Source: a bacterium
GTDB lineage: Bacteria > CLD3 > SB21
Reading direction: 5' to 3'
Assembly: GCA_013360215.1 (NCBI GenBank)
Contig: JABWCP010000001.1
Location: 153,144 to 217,143 of the forward strand
DNA: 64,000 nucleotides
Shown here: in pieces, positions 18,185 to 26,992 of the stretch
Layout of the letters: each line of letters opens with the position of its first letter
How positions within the stretch are numbered: the first letter of the stretch is position 1
Translations under genes and position numbers: made by a program
Notes under the pieces: generated by a model
The model's database searches: none
What the model was told of the DNA's origin: nothing
Seen by the model: the letters and a program-made list of their open reading frames with translations, nothing else

Positions 18185-19693
18185 ATGGATAAAGACCTCA
18201 TCGCTATTCAAGAAGCACGCGACATCGCCCGTGCAGCTAAAGCCGCACAAAAAGAGTTTGCAAAATTTACGCAACAAAAAGTAGATGCCCTTGTCAAAGC
18301 GATGGCCGATGCCGGGCTGGCCGCCGCAGATCGTTTGGCGCGTATGGCCGCCGACGAAACGCGTATGGGACGTTATGAGGATAAGATTGTAAAAAATCAA
18401 TTTGGCACACGCGATGTGTACGAATACATCAAGGACATGAAAACGGTCGGTGTCTTGCGGTACGATGATAAACTCAAATTTTATGAGATCGGTACTCCGA
18501 TGGGTGTCGTATGCGCTATTATCCCTACGACCAATCCCACATCTACCGTGATGTATAAAATTTTAATATCGCTTAAAGCCGGTAATGCCATCGCTATCGC
18601 TCCCCATCCGCGTGCAGCCAAGTGTACTTATGAAGCCATGCGCATCCTCCGCGACGTTGCCGAATCTATGGGCGCACCCAAAGGTCTCATCGGTTGCATC
18701 GAACATCCGACGCTTGAAGGAACACAAGCATTGATGAAGTGCCCGGAGACTTCGGTGATTTTGGCTACCGGCGGGCCCGGTATTGTACGCGAAGCGTACA
18801 GTTCGGGTAAACCGGCTCTGGGCGTAGGCTCTGGCAATGTCCCCGCTTTTATCGAAAAAACGGCGAATGTTAAAAAAGCTATCGCCGATATCGTCGCGGG
18901 TAAATGTTTCGATTACGGTTTATTATGTTCATCTGAAAACTCCATCGTTGCCGACGCCGCACTGCGTGATCAGGTTATTGCTGAATTGAAAGCCAATCGC
19001 GCATATGTTTGCAATAACGAAGAAAAAATTAAGCTTCAGCAACTGATGTTTCCTAAAGGAAAATTGAATACCCAGATTATTGGCCTTCCTGCACCTAAAA
19101 TTGCGCAAATGGCCGGTGTAGCGGCACCATCGGATGCGACGGTCCTGGTTGTTCCTTGCGAAAAAGTCGGCAAAGAAGAACCCCTGTCAGCCGAAAAACT
19201 TTCACCGGTATTATCGCTTTTTTGGGTAAACGGGTGGGAACAAGGCTGTGACCGCGCGCTGGAAATTCTCAATTTCGGCGGTATAGGACATACGATGTCC
19301 ATTCATTCGCAGGATAATGATGTGATCATGAAGTTCGGCCTCGAAAAACCGGCCTTCCGTATTTGCGTGAACACCGTTTCCACCTTAGGCGCTGTCGGTT
19401 ACACGACCGGCCTCGCACCGTCCATGACACTCGGACCCGGCACACTCGGAGGCTCTATCACGACGGATAATATCATGCCGTATCATTTGATGAACGTAAA
19501 GCGGCTTGCTTTCGAAATACGCCCGTTCAAATCTTCTTTAGTTCACGGCAATACCGAATCACCGGCAAAAGATACAAGCAAAAAAACCGCCGAAATATCG
19601 CCTGCCCCCGTTTCTTCTTCGCCTAAGAATGATTCTTTGTCGGAAAAAGAAATAGATAAAATCGTAGAGGAATTCATTCGCAGCAGAAAATAG
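18185..19693 (+). CDS. Acylating (CoA-dependent) aldehyde dehydrogenase with C-terminal targeting-like tail
   Basis: 502 residues. It belongs to the acetylating aldehyde dehydrogenase group (EutE, PduP, SucD, N-half of AdhE), which interconverts aldehydes and acyl-CoA with NAD. The Rossmann region, ATGGPGIVREAYSSGKPALGVGSGNVP and the catalytic cysteine segment KCFDYGLLCSSENS are intact. After the catalytic domain (to about residue 450) comes a Ser/Pro/Lys-rich linker. The protein then ends in an amphipathic helix (SLSEKEIDKIVEEFIRSRK). That layout matches encapsulation peptides that bring enzymes into bacterial microcompartments. No shell genes are nearby. The gene has its own promoter and terminator, so it is probably monocistronic. 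The substrate (acetaldehyde, propionaldehyde or succinate semialdehyde) is unknown. Confidence 0.88.
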   Translation: MDKDLIAIQEARDIARAAKAAQKEFAKFTQQKVDALVKAMADAGLAAADRLARMAADETRMGRYEDKIVKNQFGTRDVYEYIKDMKTVGVLRYDDKLKFYEIGTPMGVVCAIIPTTNPTSTVMYKILISLKAGNAIAIAPHPRAAKCTYEAMRILRDVAESMGAPKGLIGCIEHPTLEGTQALMKCPETSVILATGGPGIVREAYSSGKPALGVGSGNVPAFIEKTANVKKAIADIVAGKCFDYGLLCSSENSIVADAALRDQVIAELKANRAYVCNNEEKIKLQQLMFPKGKLNTQIIGLPAPKIAQMAGVAAPSDATVLVVPCEKVGKEEPLSAEKLSPVLSLFWVNGWEQGCDRALEILNFGGIGHTMSIHSQDNDVIMKFGLEKPAFRICVNTVSTLGAVGYTTGLAPSMTLGPGTLGGSITTDNIMPYHLMNVKRLAFEIRPFKSSLVHGNTESPAKDTSKKTAEISPAPVSSSPKNDSLSEKEIDKIVEEFIRSRK

Positions 19694-19747
19694 CATATAA
19701 AATCTATTGCAAATTAACGTGTTTTACGTGACATTGCATCAGCTTTT

Positions 19748-19778
19748 AAGCACTTCGCTCAACGTGAAGTGCTTTTTC
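19748..19778 (+). terminator. Terminator after the aldehyde dehydrogenase gene
   Basis: AAGCACTTC/GAAGTGCTT 9-bp stem followed by TTTTTC. It ends 22 bases before the GTG start of the next gene, so it may also act as an attenuator for that gene. Confidence 0.75.
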
Positions 19779-19800
19779 ATTAAAGGAGATAACACCCCTC

Positions 19801-21093
19801 GTGGTTATTGATATCTTAGTAATCCTTATACTCGTTTTACTCAACGGCTTTTTTGTCGCCGCCGAATTTGCCATCGTTAAAGTGCGTTCAACGCAAATCG
19901 ACACCATCGAACAAAAAAACATCCGTGCACGCATCGCTAAAGAAGTTATTATGCACCTCGATGCGTATCTGTCTGCAACCCAGCTTGGTATTACGATTAC
20001 AAGTATTGCGCTCGGCTGGATCGGCGAACCCGCCATTTCACGCATGATTGAGCCTATTATCAATTATTTTGGAATAACCAATCCGCAAGTGATTCATGCC
20101 TTGTCTTTTGGTATCGGTTTTTCCGTGATTACGTTTTTACACATCACGATGGGCGAACTGGGCCCCAAATCCATTGCTATCCAATATCCTAAACAAACAA
20201 CGCTTTGGATTGCATCACCGCTTCATCTTTTTTATGTCGTTTTCAAACCGTTCATATTCATACTCAATAAAAGCGCTAATCTCATGCTTCGTATGGTTGG
20301 GATTCACCCAGCCGGTGAACATGAGTTGTCTCACTCCGAAGAAGAAATTCGTATGCTCATTGCTGATGGTCGTAAAAGCGGTGTGATTGATGCTACGGAG
20401 TACAAGTTGATCGAAAATATTTTCAATTTTACCGAAACTTCAGTAAAAGAAATAATGATTCCCCGCATGGATGTATTTGCCTTGGATATAGAGAAACCGG
20501 TTGTTGAAAATCTGAAATCGGCGATAGACAGCGGCTATACGCGCATACCAGTGTACCGTGAGTCAATTGATACATTGATCGGTATTCTTTATGTCAAAGA
20601 CTTATTCAAAATTGACCGCGATACGATAACGACCGCTTCCTTTGAAACGATACTGCGACCTGCTTATTTTGCACCGGAAAGCATCAGTATCAATCGTCTG
20701 ATGCAGGACTTTCTGCAACAGCGGTTTCATATGGCGATTATCATTGACGAATTCGGCGGAACGAGCGGTGTTGTCACACTTGAAAACATAATCGAAAAAA
20801 TAGTCGGCCAGCAGATTCAGGACGAATACGACGATGAAAAAAAGGAATTTGAAATTTTATCTGACGGCAGCTATACGGTACAGGCCAAGATGCGAATCGG
20901 CGATTTTAATCAGCAATTTCAGGCTAACATACCCGAGGATGATAACTACGAAACGTTAGCCGGTTTTCTGAATAATGTGGCAGGTCATATTCCCAACAAC
21001 GGAGAAGAAATTCGGTATCAAAATCTAAGTTTCAGGATTACCAAAAAATCACCGAAGCTCGTTCAACAAGTGCGTTTTGCTAAACTTACTTAA
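19801..21093 (+). CDS. CNNM/CorC-HlyC family membrane protein
   Basis: 430 residues from a GTG start with AAAGGAGAT upstream. An N-terminal DUF21 (CNNM) membrane domain covers about residues 1-190 with four hydrophobic segments. A pair of CBS domains follows (about 205-330, including VKEIMIPRMDVFALD and IIDEFGGTSGVVTLENIIEKIVG). A CorC_HlyC domain closes the protein (about 345-430). Members are linked to magnesium or cobalt efflux and were once called hemolysins. Ion specificity cannot be read from sequence. No promoter was seen between the upstream terminator hairpin and the start, so expression may depend on read-through. Confidence 0.9.
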   Translation: MVIDILVILILVLLNGFFVAAEFAIVKVRSTQIDTIEQKNIRARIAKEVIMHLDAYLSATQLGITITSIALGWIGEPAISRMIEPIINYFGITNPQVIHALSFGIGFSVITFLHITMGELGPKSIAIQYPKQTTLWIASPLHLFYVVFKPFIFILNKSANLMLRMVGIHPAGEHELSHSEEEIRMLIADGRKSGVIDATEYKLIENIFNFTETSVKEIMIPRMDVFALDIEKPVVENLKSAIDSGYTRIPVYRESIDTLIGILYVKDLFKIDRDTITTASFETILRPAYFAPESISINRLMQDFLQQRFHMAIIIDEFGGTSGVVTLENIIEKIVGQQIQDEYDDEKKEFEILSDGSYTVQAKMRIGDFNQQFQANIPEDDNYETLAGFLNNVAGHIPNNGEEIRYQNLSFRITKKSPKLVQQVRFAKLT

Positions 21094-21104
21094 TCAGCTA
21101 TCCT

Positions 21105-22013
21105 TCAAACTTTCGAAAGCCGGTGTTTAGATAACCGGCTTTTTTCTTTTTTGAGTGCCATGAATATCGCATTTATAGAGACATCCACCGACTTTTCTCC
21201 GGCCGCTATGAGTTCATTCATTTTTTCAAATGCCGCCCAATGATGATGTCCGACTTCAGGTCGAATATGTACCGTTGACCTGGAACACATAAGAGCATTG
21301 GCTTGCAGGGCTGTGATAAGATGAGTTCTAAATAATAAATCAATCATATTCGCCGGCGGTGCCTCTCCGGCCAGAGTGCGCGACGTATCAACAGCGATCA
21401 CATAGTCAGCCCCCATCTCCCATGCCGCATCTACCGGCGTCTGCGCAGCGACAGCACCATCCACTAAGACTTTATCTTCGTATTGCATCGGCGGTAAAAA
21501 ACCCGGGATAGATGAACTGGCCTTCGCGGCTTCTTTGATTGAACCTTCTCTGAAAATTTCCGTTTTTCCGGTGATCATGTTTGTTGCAACAGCGGCAAAT
21601 TGAATGCGGGTATTTTCGATTAAACCATCTCCTAACAATTCATCCATCACGATGCCGAGTCGGTTTTCTTTCATCAAAGACATTCGATCGGCGTACAACT
21701 GAATCAGCAACTCATTCCCTACTGCCCGGGCTATTTGTCCGAAAAAATTTTCAGGATGCATATCACGACGAAAAAGGTGGAGTCCCGTTTTTTTAAAATC
21801 ATCGCCAAGAAAGAACTTTTTAATCCGAGATTCTACCTCAACAATATGCAAACTCTGAGCATACATCGCTCCGACGACAGCGCCTATACCGCTACCGACG
21901 ATGATATCCATCGGAATATGATGGCGTTCTAAAGTTTTGAGTACACCGATGTGGGCCAAACCGCGCGCACCGCCGCCGCCCAAAGCTAATGCAATTTTCC
22001 GCTGTCCAAACAT
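21105..22013 (-). CDS. Patatin-like (RssA-type) protein lacking the nucleophile serine
   Basis: 302 residues with the patatin fold. The oxyanion loop LGGGGARGLAHIGVL is at residues 11-25, and the dyad aspartate motif is VDGAVAAQTPVDAA. The GxSxG nucleophile elbow, normally like GCSIG or GTSAG in this family, reads G40-S41-G42-I43-G44. The central serine is therefore replaced by glycine and a serine sits one place earlier. Either the protein is catalytically dead or the serine register has shifted. It is the last gene of a tight minus-strand run, 3 bases after the Gfo/Idh/MocA gene. Lipid hydrolysis should not be assumed. Confidence 0.88.
   Translation of the reverse strand: MFGQRKIALALGGGGARGLAHIGVLKTLERHHIPMDIIVGSGIGAVVGAMYAQSLHIVEVESRIKKFFLGDDFKKTGLHLFRRDMHPENFFGQIARAVGNELLIQLYADRMSLMKENRLGIVMDELLGDGLIENTRIQFAAVATNMITGKTEIFREGSIKEAAKASSSIPGFLPPMQYEDKVLVDGAVAAQTPVDAAWEMGADYVIAVDTSRTLAGEAPPANMIDLLFRTHLITALQANALMCSRSTVHIRPEVGHHHWAAFEKMNELIAAGEKSVDVSINAIFMALKKEKSRLSKHRLSKV
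21116..21144 (+). terminator. Terminator of the CorC/HlyC gene, inside the end of the convergent patatin gene
   Basis: AAGCCGGT/ACCGGCTT perfect 8-bp stem followed by TTTTTTC on the plus strand. It overlaps the last codons of the minus-strand gene that ends at 21105. Confidence 0.8.
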
Positions 22014-22016
22014 TCG

Positions 22017-23057
22017 TTATTTTAAAACGATTTCACGTTTTTCTTTGGCCGATTGATAAATCGCTTCCGAAATGCGCATGATCTCCATAGCTTCTTCGCC
22101 GCTGGACATCGAAGGCCGGTTATTTTTAATGCATTCCACGAAGTGCTTCAGTTCGTATTCATAAGATTTTTTATAATTATTTTCCGGCTTTTCCATTTTT
22201 TGAGGCGTCACATTGACAAGGTTGCCGTGCATTTCTTTGTGAATACGCAGCGGATTGAGCAAAGCGCCCCCGCTTGTACCAAAAAGATTGGAATACATAA
22301 AATCATTTTCCATAAGTAATGTCCAGCTGACTTCGATGGAAAGCACGACATCGTTTTCAAAACGAATCATTACCGCCGCCGAATCTTCGACGCCGTCTTT
22401 CTGAAAATGGCTGTACATCGTGCTAAAAACACTATGAACTTTAGGATTGTCCATCAGCCATATGGAAAGGTCCAGCATCGGAATTCCCAGATCCATAAAA
22501 ACACCGCCGCCGGAAACATTTTTCTTTTTGGCCCAATCGGTTTCATTCCAGCTGCCGCGACGACGCAGCCAACCCGATTTGGTGTAAAATATTTTACCAA
22601 GCTCTTTACCTTTAACGAAATTTTTAAGAACCATCGCATCCGGACGGAAACGATGATTCATTCCCACCATAAGAATCTTTTTCCGTTTTTTGGATTCTTC
22701 GACCATGGCTTTGGATTCTTCATAGGTAAGTGCGATGGGCTTTTCCACCAGAACATGTTTCCCTGCGGATAATGCTGATTTAGCCATCGGCGCATGCATA
22801 CTGTTAGGCGTACATATATGAACGCCCTGAATTTCTTCCATTGCCAAAAGTTTTTCAAAATCGGTAAAAACATTGGGGATATGATACTTTTCCGCCAACG
22901 CTCCTACTTTGGTTTTATCCGAATCCGCGATAGCCACGATTTCAACATCGTTCATTTTAGAAAGTATAGGTAAATGGATTACCTGTGAAATAGCGCCGGC
23001 ACCGACGATCCCCAATTTCACTTTTTCCGTATTCGCTTTGCCTTTGTCCTTGGGCAT
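22017..23057 (-). CDS. Gfo/Idh/MocA-family NAD(P)-dependent oxidoreductase
   Basis: 346 residues. The N-terminal Rossmann domain starts with KLGIVGAGAISQVIHLPIL, and the EKPIALT motif holds the family's Lys-Pro pair. The C-terminal alpha/beta domain includes GGGVFMDLGIPMLDL. Members oxidise or reduce sugars, inositols or related hydroxyl groups with NAD(P). The substrate is not predictable here. It lies 21 bases downstream of aroA and 3 bases upstream of the patatin-like gene, so all three are probably co-transcribed. Confidence 0.92.
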   Translation of the reverse strand: MPKDKGKANTEKVKLGIVGAGAISQVIHLPILSKMNDVEIVAIADSDKTKVGALAEKYHIPNVFTDFEKLLAMEEIQGVHICTPNSMHAPMAKSALSAGKHVLVEKPIALTYEESKAMVEESKKRKKILMVGMNHRFRPDAMVLKNFVKGKELGKIFYTKSGWLRRRGSWNETDWAKKKNVSGGGVFMDLGIPMLDLSIWLMDNPKVHSVFSTMYSHFQKDGVEDSAAVMIRFENDVVLSIEVSWTLLMENDFMYSNLFGTSGGALLNPLRIHKEMHGNLVNVTPQKMEKPENNYKKSYEYELKHFVECIKNNRPSMSSGEEAMEIMRISEAIYQSAKEKREIVLK

Positions 23058-23078
23058 AAAACCTCCGTAAGAATAAAA

Positions 23079-24386
23079 CTATTGATGAACCGCCATGCGG
23101 TCCGAAGATAAGGATATATTTAATATACTATAAAATTCAGGGAAAGAAATACGTACAGCCTCTGCAGAGTGTACGATAGATTCACCGCCTTCAGCAATCA
23201 AAGCGGCAACTGTAAATGCCATTGCAATGCGATGATCATCAAATGAATCTATTTCTGACGATCGAAATGAACCGGGATAAATACGAAATCCGTCATCAAA
23301 TTCATCAATTCGTACTCCCATAGACCGCATGTTTTTTACAATGGCTTCGATACGATCACATTCTTTATTGCGTAGTTCACGTGCATCACGGACTTCCAAA
23401 CCATCTTTCAAATGAGTTCCTAGCACGGCCAATATCGGAATTTCATCAATCAAAGCAGCTACAACCGAGCCGCTTAATTGTACCGATTTTAATTCGCGGG
23501 TATGACGCGCGACGATATCACCATAAGGTTCTCGCGCCTCAGTGATATTATGAATAGTAATATCCGCACCCATATCTTTCAAAATTTCCAAAAAGGCAAT
23601 GCGAGTGGGGTTTAGCGAAACATGGCGTATAGTCACTTCACTTTCAGGCACCAAGAGCCCTGCCACAATCAAAAAGGCGGCCGAAGATAAATCACCGGGA
23701 ATCGTCATATGCTCAAAACGAAAAGAATCACCTCCCGTAACCGACAAACGAATCCGGCCTACTTCAACCGATTTTTTTATCGTCGGTAGAAGACGCTCCG
23801 TGTGATCCCGAGTCATGACCGCTTCGCGAACGGTTGTTGTTCCTTTAGCATAATGACCGGCCAGCAAAATACAACTTTTGACTTGAGCGCTTGCAATCGG
23901 TAAACTGTAATCGATGGCTTTTAATTCTGTACCTTCAATTTCTATCGGTAAAGTTTGCTGTGCTGATGTTTTTATTTTGGCACCCATTTGAGTCAGCGGT
24001 TCAATAATGCGTCTCATCGGGCGTCGGGATAAAGACGCGTCGCCACTAAGTTCAGATTTAAAACTTTGACCGGAAAGAATACCCGCCAATAATCTTGCCG
24101 TTGTTCCTGAATTCCCGCACTCCAAAGGCGCGGATGGTGGTACAAAACCATGCATACCGCATCCGGTAATGTGCAACTCTGAACCGTTTTGATCGACCTT
24201 CACACCCAATCGGCGCATACAATCTATAGTACTTTGCACATCTGCGCCGGTTGCAATATTAAGCAAGGAGACGATGCTTTCAGACATAGCTGAAAAAATA
24301 ACCGCACGGTGTGTGATGGATTTATCACCGGGTATTCTACAATCAATTCTGATCTTTGTCGCAGGTTTAATGAGCGCCGTTGCCAT
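23079..24386 (-). CDS. aroA: 3-phosphoshikimate 1-carboxyvinyltransferase (EPSP synthase)
   Basis: 435 residues. It joins phosphoenolpyruvate to shikimate-3-phosphate in aromatic amino-acid synthesis. The substrate-binding IPGDKSITHRA motif is at the N-terminus, with ECGNSGTTARLLAGIL in the hinge region, SGDASLSRRPMRRI for phosphate binding, and the C-terminal DDHRIAMAFTVAAL motif. Length is normal. No other shikimate genes are nearby; it is embedded between a PHP-domain gene (70-base gap) and an oxidoreductase gene (21-base gap) in a regulatory gene run, which is unusual context for aroA. Confidence 0.95.
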   Translation of the reverse strand: MATALIKPATKIRIDCRIPGDKSITHRAVIFSAMSESIVSLLNIATGADVQSTIDCMRRLGVKVDQNGSELHITGCGMHGFVPPSAPLECGNSGTTARLLAGILSGQSFKSELSGDASLSRRPMRRIIEPLTQMGAKIKTSAQQTLPIEIEGTELKAIDYSLPIASAQVKSCILLAGHYAKGTTTVREAVMTRDHTERLLPTIKKSVEVGRIRLSVTGGDSFRFEHMTIPGDLSSAAFLIVAGLLVPESEVTIRHVSLNPTRIAFLEILKDMGADITIHNITEAREPYGDIVARHTRELKSVQLSGSVVAALIDEIPILAVLGTHLKDGLEVRDARELRNKECDRIEAIVKNMRSMGVRIDEFDDGFRIYPGSFRSSEIDSFDDHRIAMAFTVAALIAEGGESIVHSAEAVRISFPEFYSILNISLSSDRMAVHQ

Positions 24387-24456
24387 AACATTTCAAACAA
24401 ATAATTGGTAACAAAAATACACATGCAACGATGAAAAAGCAACGGTAAAGGGGGCT

Positions 24457-26085
24457 TTATTCAAGCCAAATCGGGTTCGTGTAGCAGAAATTTTGACTTT
24501 TCGTAGTAACGCTCAAACGTATATAACTCGGCGCATCCGCCGTCGTATGGAATTCTCCTTGATCGCACCATGCATCAACCGCCACCGTAGAAACCTTTTC
24601 GTGCGGTTCGCCGATAACTCCTTGAAAGACGCTAATCGTTTCGAGCGCACCAAACTCTTGCGCGCTTGATGCTTCCCATGCAATCCGAAACCGTCGTCCT
24701 CTAGCATTTTGACCGATGCGGCTAGAAAGGCCTGCTTCGTTTACGACATTAAAAACAATGTACGGGCCCGTCGAAATAATCGCGCATCCTTCACGAATGG
24801 CGTTGATTGTGTTTTCCGTATTAGGTTTTTGTTCACCGAGGTATAATACGGTTCTCGCCCATCCCAGTTGTTTGTGATGCGACACATCTTCGATGGTCCA
24901 AAAAGGAATACGCACCTGACGGTTACGATTAAAGTTGCCATGCGCATCGTTTCCGGCAACGATATAAACACGTCGGCCAGACAACAAAAGATGCACCCAC
25001 AAGCCCAATCCTTGCTTGAATGCCGTATCGTTACTACCATTTAAAATTTGTAAGACCTCCGCCGAACGATTATAAAAATCTTCTAAACGCCATACCCCCC
25101 GCTGCAAAAAAGTACGCTCCATGGGAGATGGTTTTTCTAAAGGATGCGCAGCCATAATAAGAGTTTTTTTACTCAATAAACGGGTCATTTCCGACACCGT
25201 ATGTTCGGAGGATGTGTTTAGCGGATTTTTACCTCCGTCGCCGGAACCATAAAAAAATTGATCCGAATTAAGAATCAACGCATGTATATTTTCATCGGCA
25301 ATATTCATACATGATAACTCTTCACCGGCCAGCAATAATACTTTTGAAGTGGGTTCATCATTCATCTGTTTCACGGATTCGAGAAATGCGCGCCATTGCG
25401 CAAGCGTAGGATCGGATTGATTATAATCCTCTTTCTTATTGTCCAAGTCATAGGAATGGTCTGTCACGGCGATAAAATTTAATCCCAATGCCTCGCTCGC
25501 AGCTCTGAGCATGGGCAGCGGAGCCCCATATTCTATAGCATCTTCGGTATAGTCGCTGTGTACATGCAAATCACCGTTAAACCACCCTTGGGGTTGCGGC
25601 CAATGATCCCCGCTCACATAGACATCAAACGGGGCCTTTGTTGTTCCAATTATATTGTCGGCTTCGACGGTATGCGTGACCCCGGCTGTTCTGTATTCGA
25701 CAACAATACGCAGTTGAACAGTATGACCTATCCATGATTCGTTTACGGCGATATCCCACTTTTTCCACCACCAATGTTGACGTATTTCCTCTTGTACCGG
25801 GAAAATCAATTCATCACTATTTGCGCCTTTTGTAATGATGATACGAACAGAGAGAATGGACGTAGGATAGAGATGCGCATCTTTGATCAAAACAAAAACC
25901 GGCATCCTTTGACCACGATCTATACGATGTGGAATATCCGCAATGATTTCAGGTTCTTTTTTGAAATATCGGCTGAACGGAAAGAATCGGAAGCGGTAAT
26001 GAATTTCTGGATATAATAAAAAAAACGGAAGGATCAGAGAGGACGTGGTTTGCAGGGATTCAAGAGTTAAAGAAGTGAACGTCAT
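24457..26085 (-). CDS. PHP-domain metallohydrolase, CehA/McbA-like
   Basis: 542 residues. The N-terminal part (about 1-175) looks like beta-sandwich, immunoglobulin-type sequence. A PHP domain follows with the metal-binding motifs GDLHVHSDYTED, AVTDHSYDL, AGEELSCM, MAAHPLEKP and AGNDAHG. A second beta-rich stretch ends the protein. This matches CehA/McbA family phosphoesterases/amidohydrolases. There is a hydrophobic stretch at residues 14-24 but no convincing signal peptide, so location is uncertain. It starts 18 bases after the RsbW-like gene. The substrate is unknown. Confidence 0.8.
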   Translation of the reverse strand: MTFTSLTLESLQTTSSLILPFFLLYPEIHYRFRFFPFSRYFKKEPEIIADIPHRIDRGQRMPVFVLIKDAHLYPTSILSVRIIITKGANSDELIFPVQEEIRQHWWWKKWDIAVNESWIGHTVQLRIVVEYRTAGVTHTVEADNIIGTTKAPFDVYVSGDHWPQPQGWFNGDLHVHSDYTEDAIEYGAPLPMLRAASEALGLNFIAVTDHSYDLDNKKEDYNQSDPTLAQWRAFLESVKQMNDEPTSKVLLLAGEELSCMNIADENIHALILNSDQFFYGSGDGGKNPLNTSSEHTVSEMTRLLSKKTLIMAAHPLEKPSPMERTFLQRGVWRLEDFYNRSAEVLQILNGSNDTAFKQGLGLWVHLLLSGRRVYIVAGNDAHGNFNRNRQVRIPFWTIEDVSHHKQLGWARTVLYLGEQKPNTENTINAIREGCAIISTGPYIVFNVVNEAGLSSRIGQNARGRRFRIAWEASSAQEFGALETISVFQGVIGEPHEKVSTVAVDAWCDQGEFHTTADAPSYIRLSVTTKSQNFCYTNPIWLE

Positions 26086-26103
26086 GAATTAGTGTCGAAG
26101 TCG

Positions 26104-26541
26104 TCACGAAACGTATTTGATCATTTTAACACGATTTTTTTCGCCGGGATGAATATCAAAAACCACTTCATCCATCATTCGTTTGATCAGCGCTATTCCA
26201 AGGCCTCCGCGCGCATGTTTCTGAAGACGCTGTTGAGGTGTTTCCAGACGATCCGGATCGAACCCTTCGCCTTCATCGGAAATAATGATGGTAAATTTAC
26301 TACCGTTGGTTTCTACTGTAATATCAATATTTTTGGATTCGTCATATTTATACGCGTGCTTGATCACATTGGCACATGCTTCATCAACGGCCAATTCGAT
26401 TTCACCGATCGCATCATCGTTAAATCCAAACCGTCGGGCGATCGACGTGATAAACTCACGAATGATCCCCAGATTATCCGTACGGCTCGGGATGGCCATA
26501 TTAAATGAATTTGTTGTAACGCTGGACACCGTTGTTTCCAC
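26104..26541 (-). CDS. Anti-sigma-factor-type serine kinase (RsbW/SpoIIAB-like)
   Basis: 145 residues, starting at a GTG 2 bases after the STAS gene. It is a HATPase_c_2 domain: the N-box region is ELAVDEACANVIKHAY, and the ATP-lid motifs are DEGEGFD and GGLGIALIKRMMDEV. In partner switching it phosphorylates the STAS antagonist and, when free of it, binds and inhibits its target, classically a sigma factor. The STAS antagonist and the matching phosphatase are the two genes immediately upstream. The target is not encoded next to it; the ECF-like sigma factor at 30.5 kb is a weak candidate. Confidence 0.88.
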   Translation of the reverse strand: METTVSSVTTNSFNMAIPSRTDNLGIIREFITSIARRFGFNDDAIGEIELAVDEACANVIKHAYKYDESKNIDITVETNGSKFTIIISDEGEGFDPDRLETPQQRLQKHARGGLGIALIKRMMDEVVFDIHPGEKNRVKMIKYVS

Positions 26542-26543
26542 GA

Positions 26544-26903
26544 TTATTGTTTGTTGGCCTGTACAAAGTGATCGCGCGCTTCCGAAGGATCTTTGAGTAT
26601 CTGATAAATCGTCGGAAAACCGAGCAAATCGAAAACTTTATATACTTTGGTGGACATCGTACACAGCTTGATATCACCTTGATTTTCGCGAACTGTTTCA
26701 ATAAAGCCCATAAAAACGCCCAACCCGGCGCTTGAAATATAGCTCAGCTCCTGAAAATCCACGACGATCCGGTAACGTTTTTCTTCCATCAATTTTTGAA
26801 GCTCGCCTTCAAAATGCGGATACGTGTGCGCGTCAAGATATCCCTTCAAGTACAGAACAGTGATATCCTGCTCGTCTTTTCGCGTGACTTCGAACCCGTT
26901 CAT
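26544..26903 (-). CDS. STAS-domain anti-sigma-factor antagonist (RsbV/SpoIIAA-like)
   Basis: 119 residues, a single STAS domain. The phosphorylation-site loop is LSYISSAGLGVFMGF, with the acceptor at Ser57 or Ser58. Phosphorylation by the downstream kinase and dephosphorylation by the upstream phosphatase would control whether it can free the kinase's target. The ATG has an AGGAAC site. A strong promoter match lies at 26957-26986, so this pair can be expressed independently of the phosphatase gene. Confidence 0.92.
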   Translation of the reverse strand: MNGFEVTRKDEQDITVLYLKGYLDAHTYPHFEGELQKLMEEKRYRIVVDFQELSYISSAGLGVFMGFIETVRENQGDIKLCTMSTKVYKVFDLLGFPTIYQILKDPSEARDHFVQANKQ

Positions 26904-26956
26904 GGTTTGTTCCTATCGTTATAAAATGAAAACTGAAGTGTCGCTTTTTGAAAAAT

Positions 26957-26986
26957 ATTGTACTTCAATTTTTCATCTATTTCAAG
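26957..26986 (-). promoter_or_regulatory. Internal promoter before the STAS/RsbW-like genes
   Basis: Minus-strand GCTTGAAA, 17-base spacer, TACAAT. It lies directly past the stop of the phosphatase gene and about 54 bases before the STAS start codon. Confidence 0.55.
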
Positions 26987-26992
26987 CACAAA

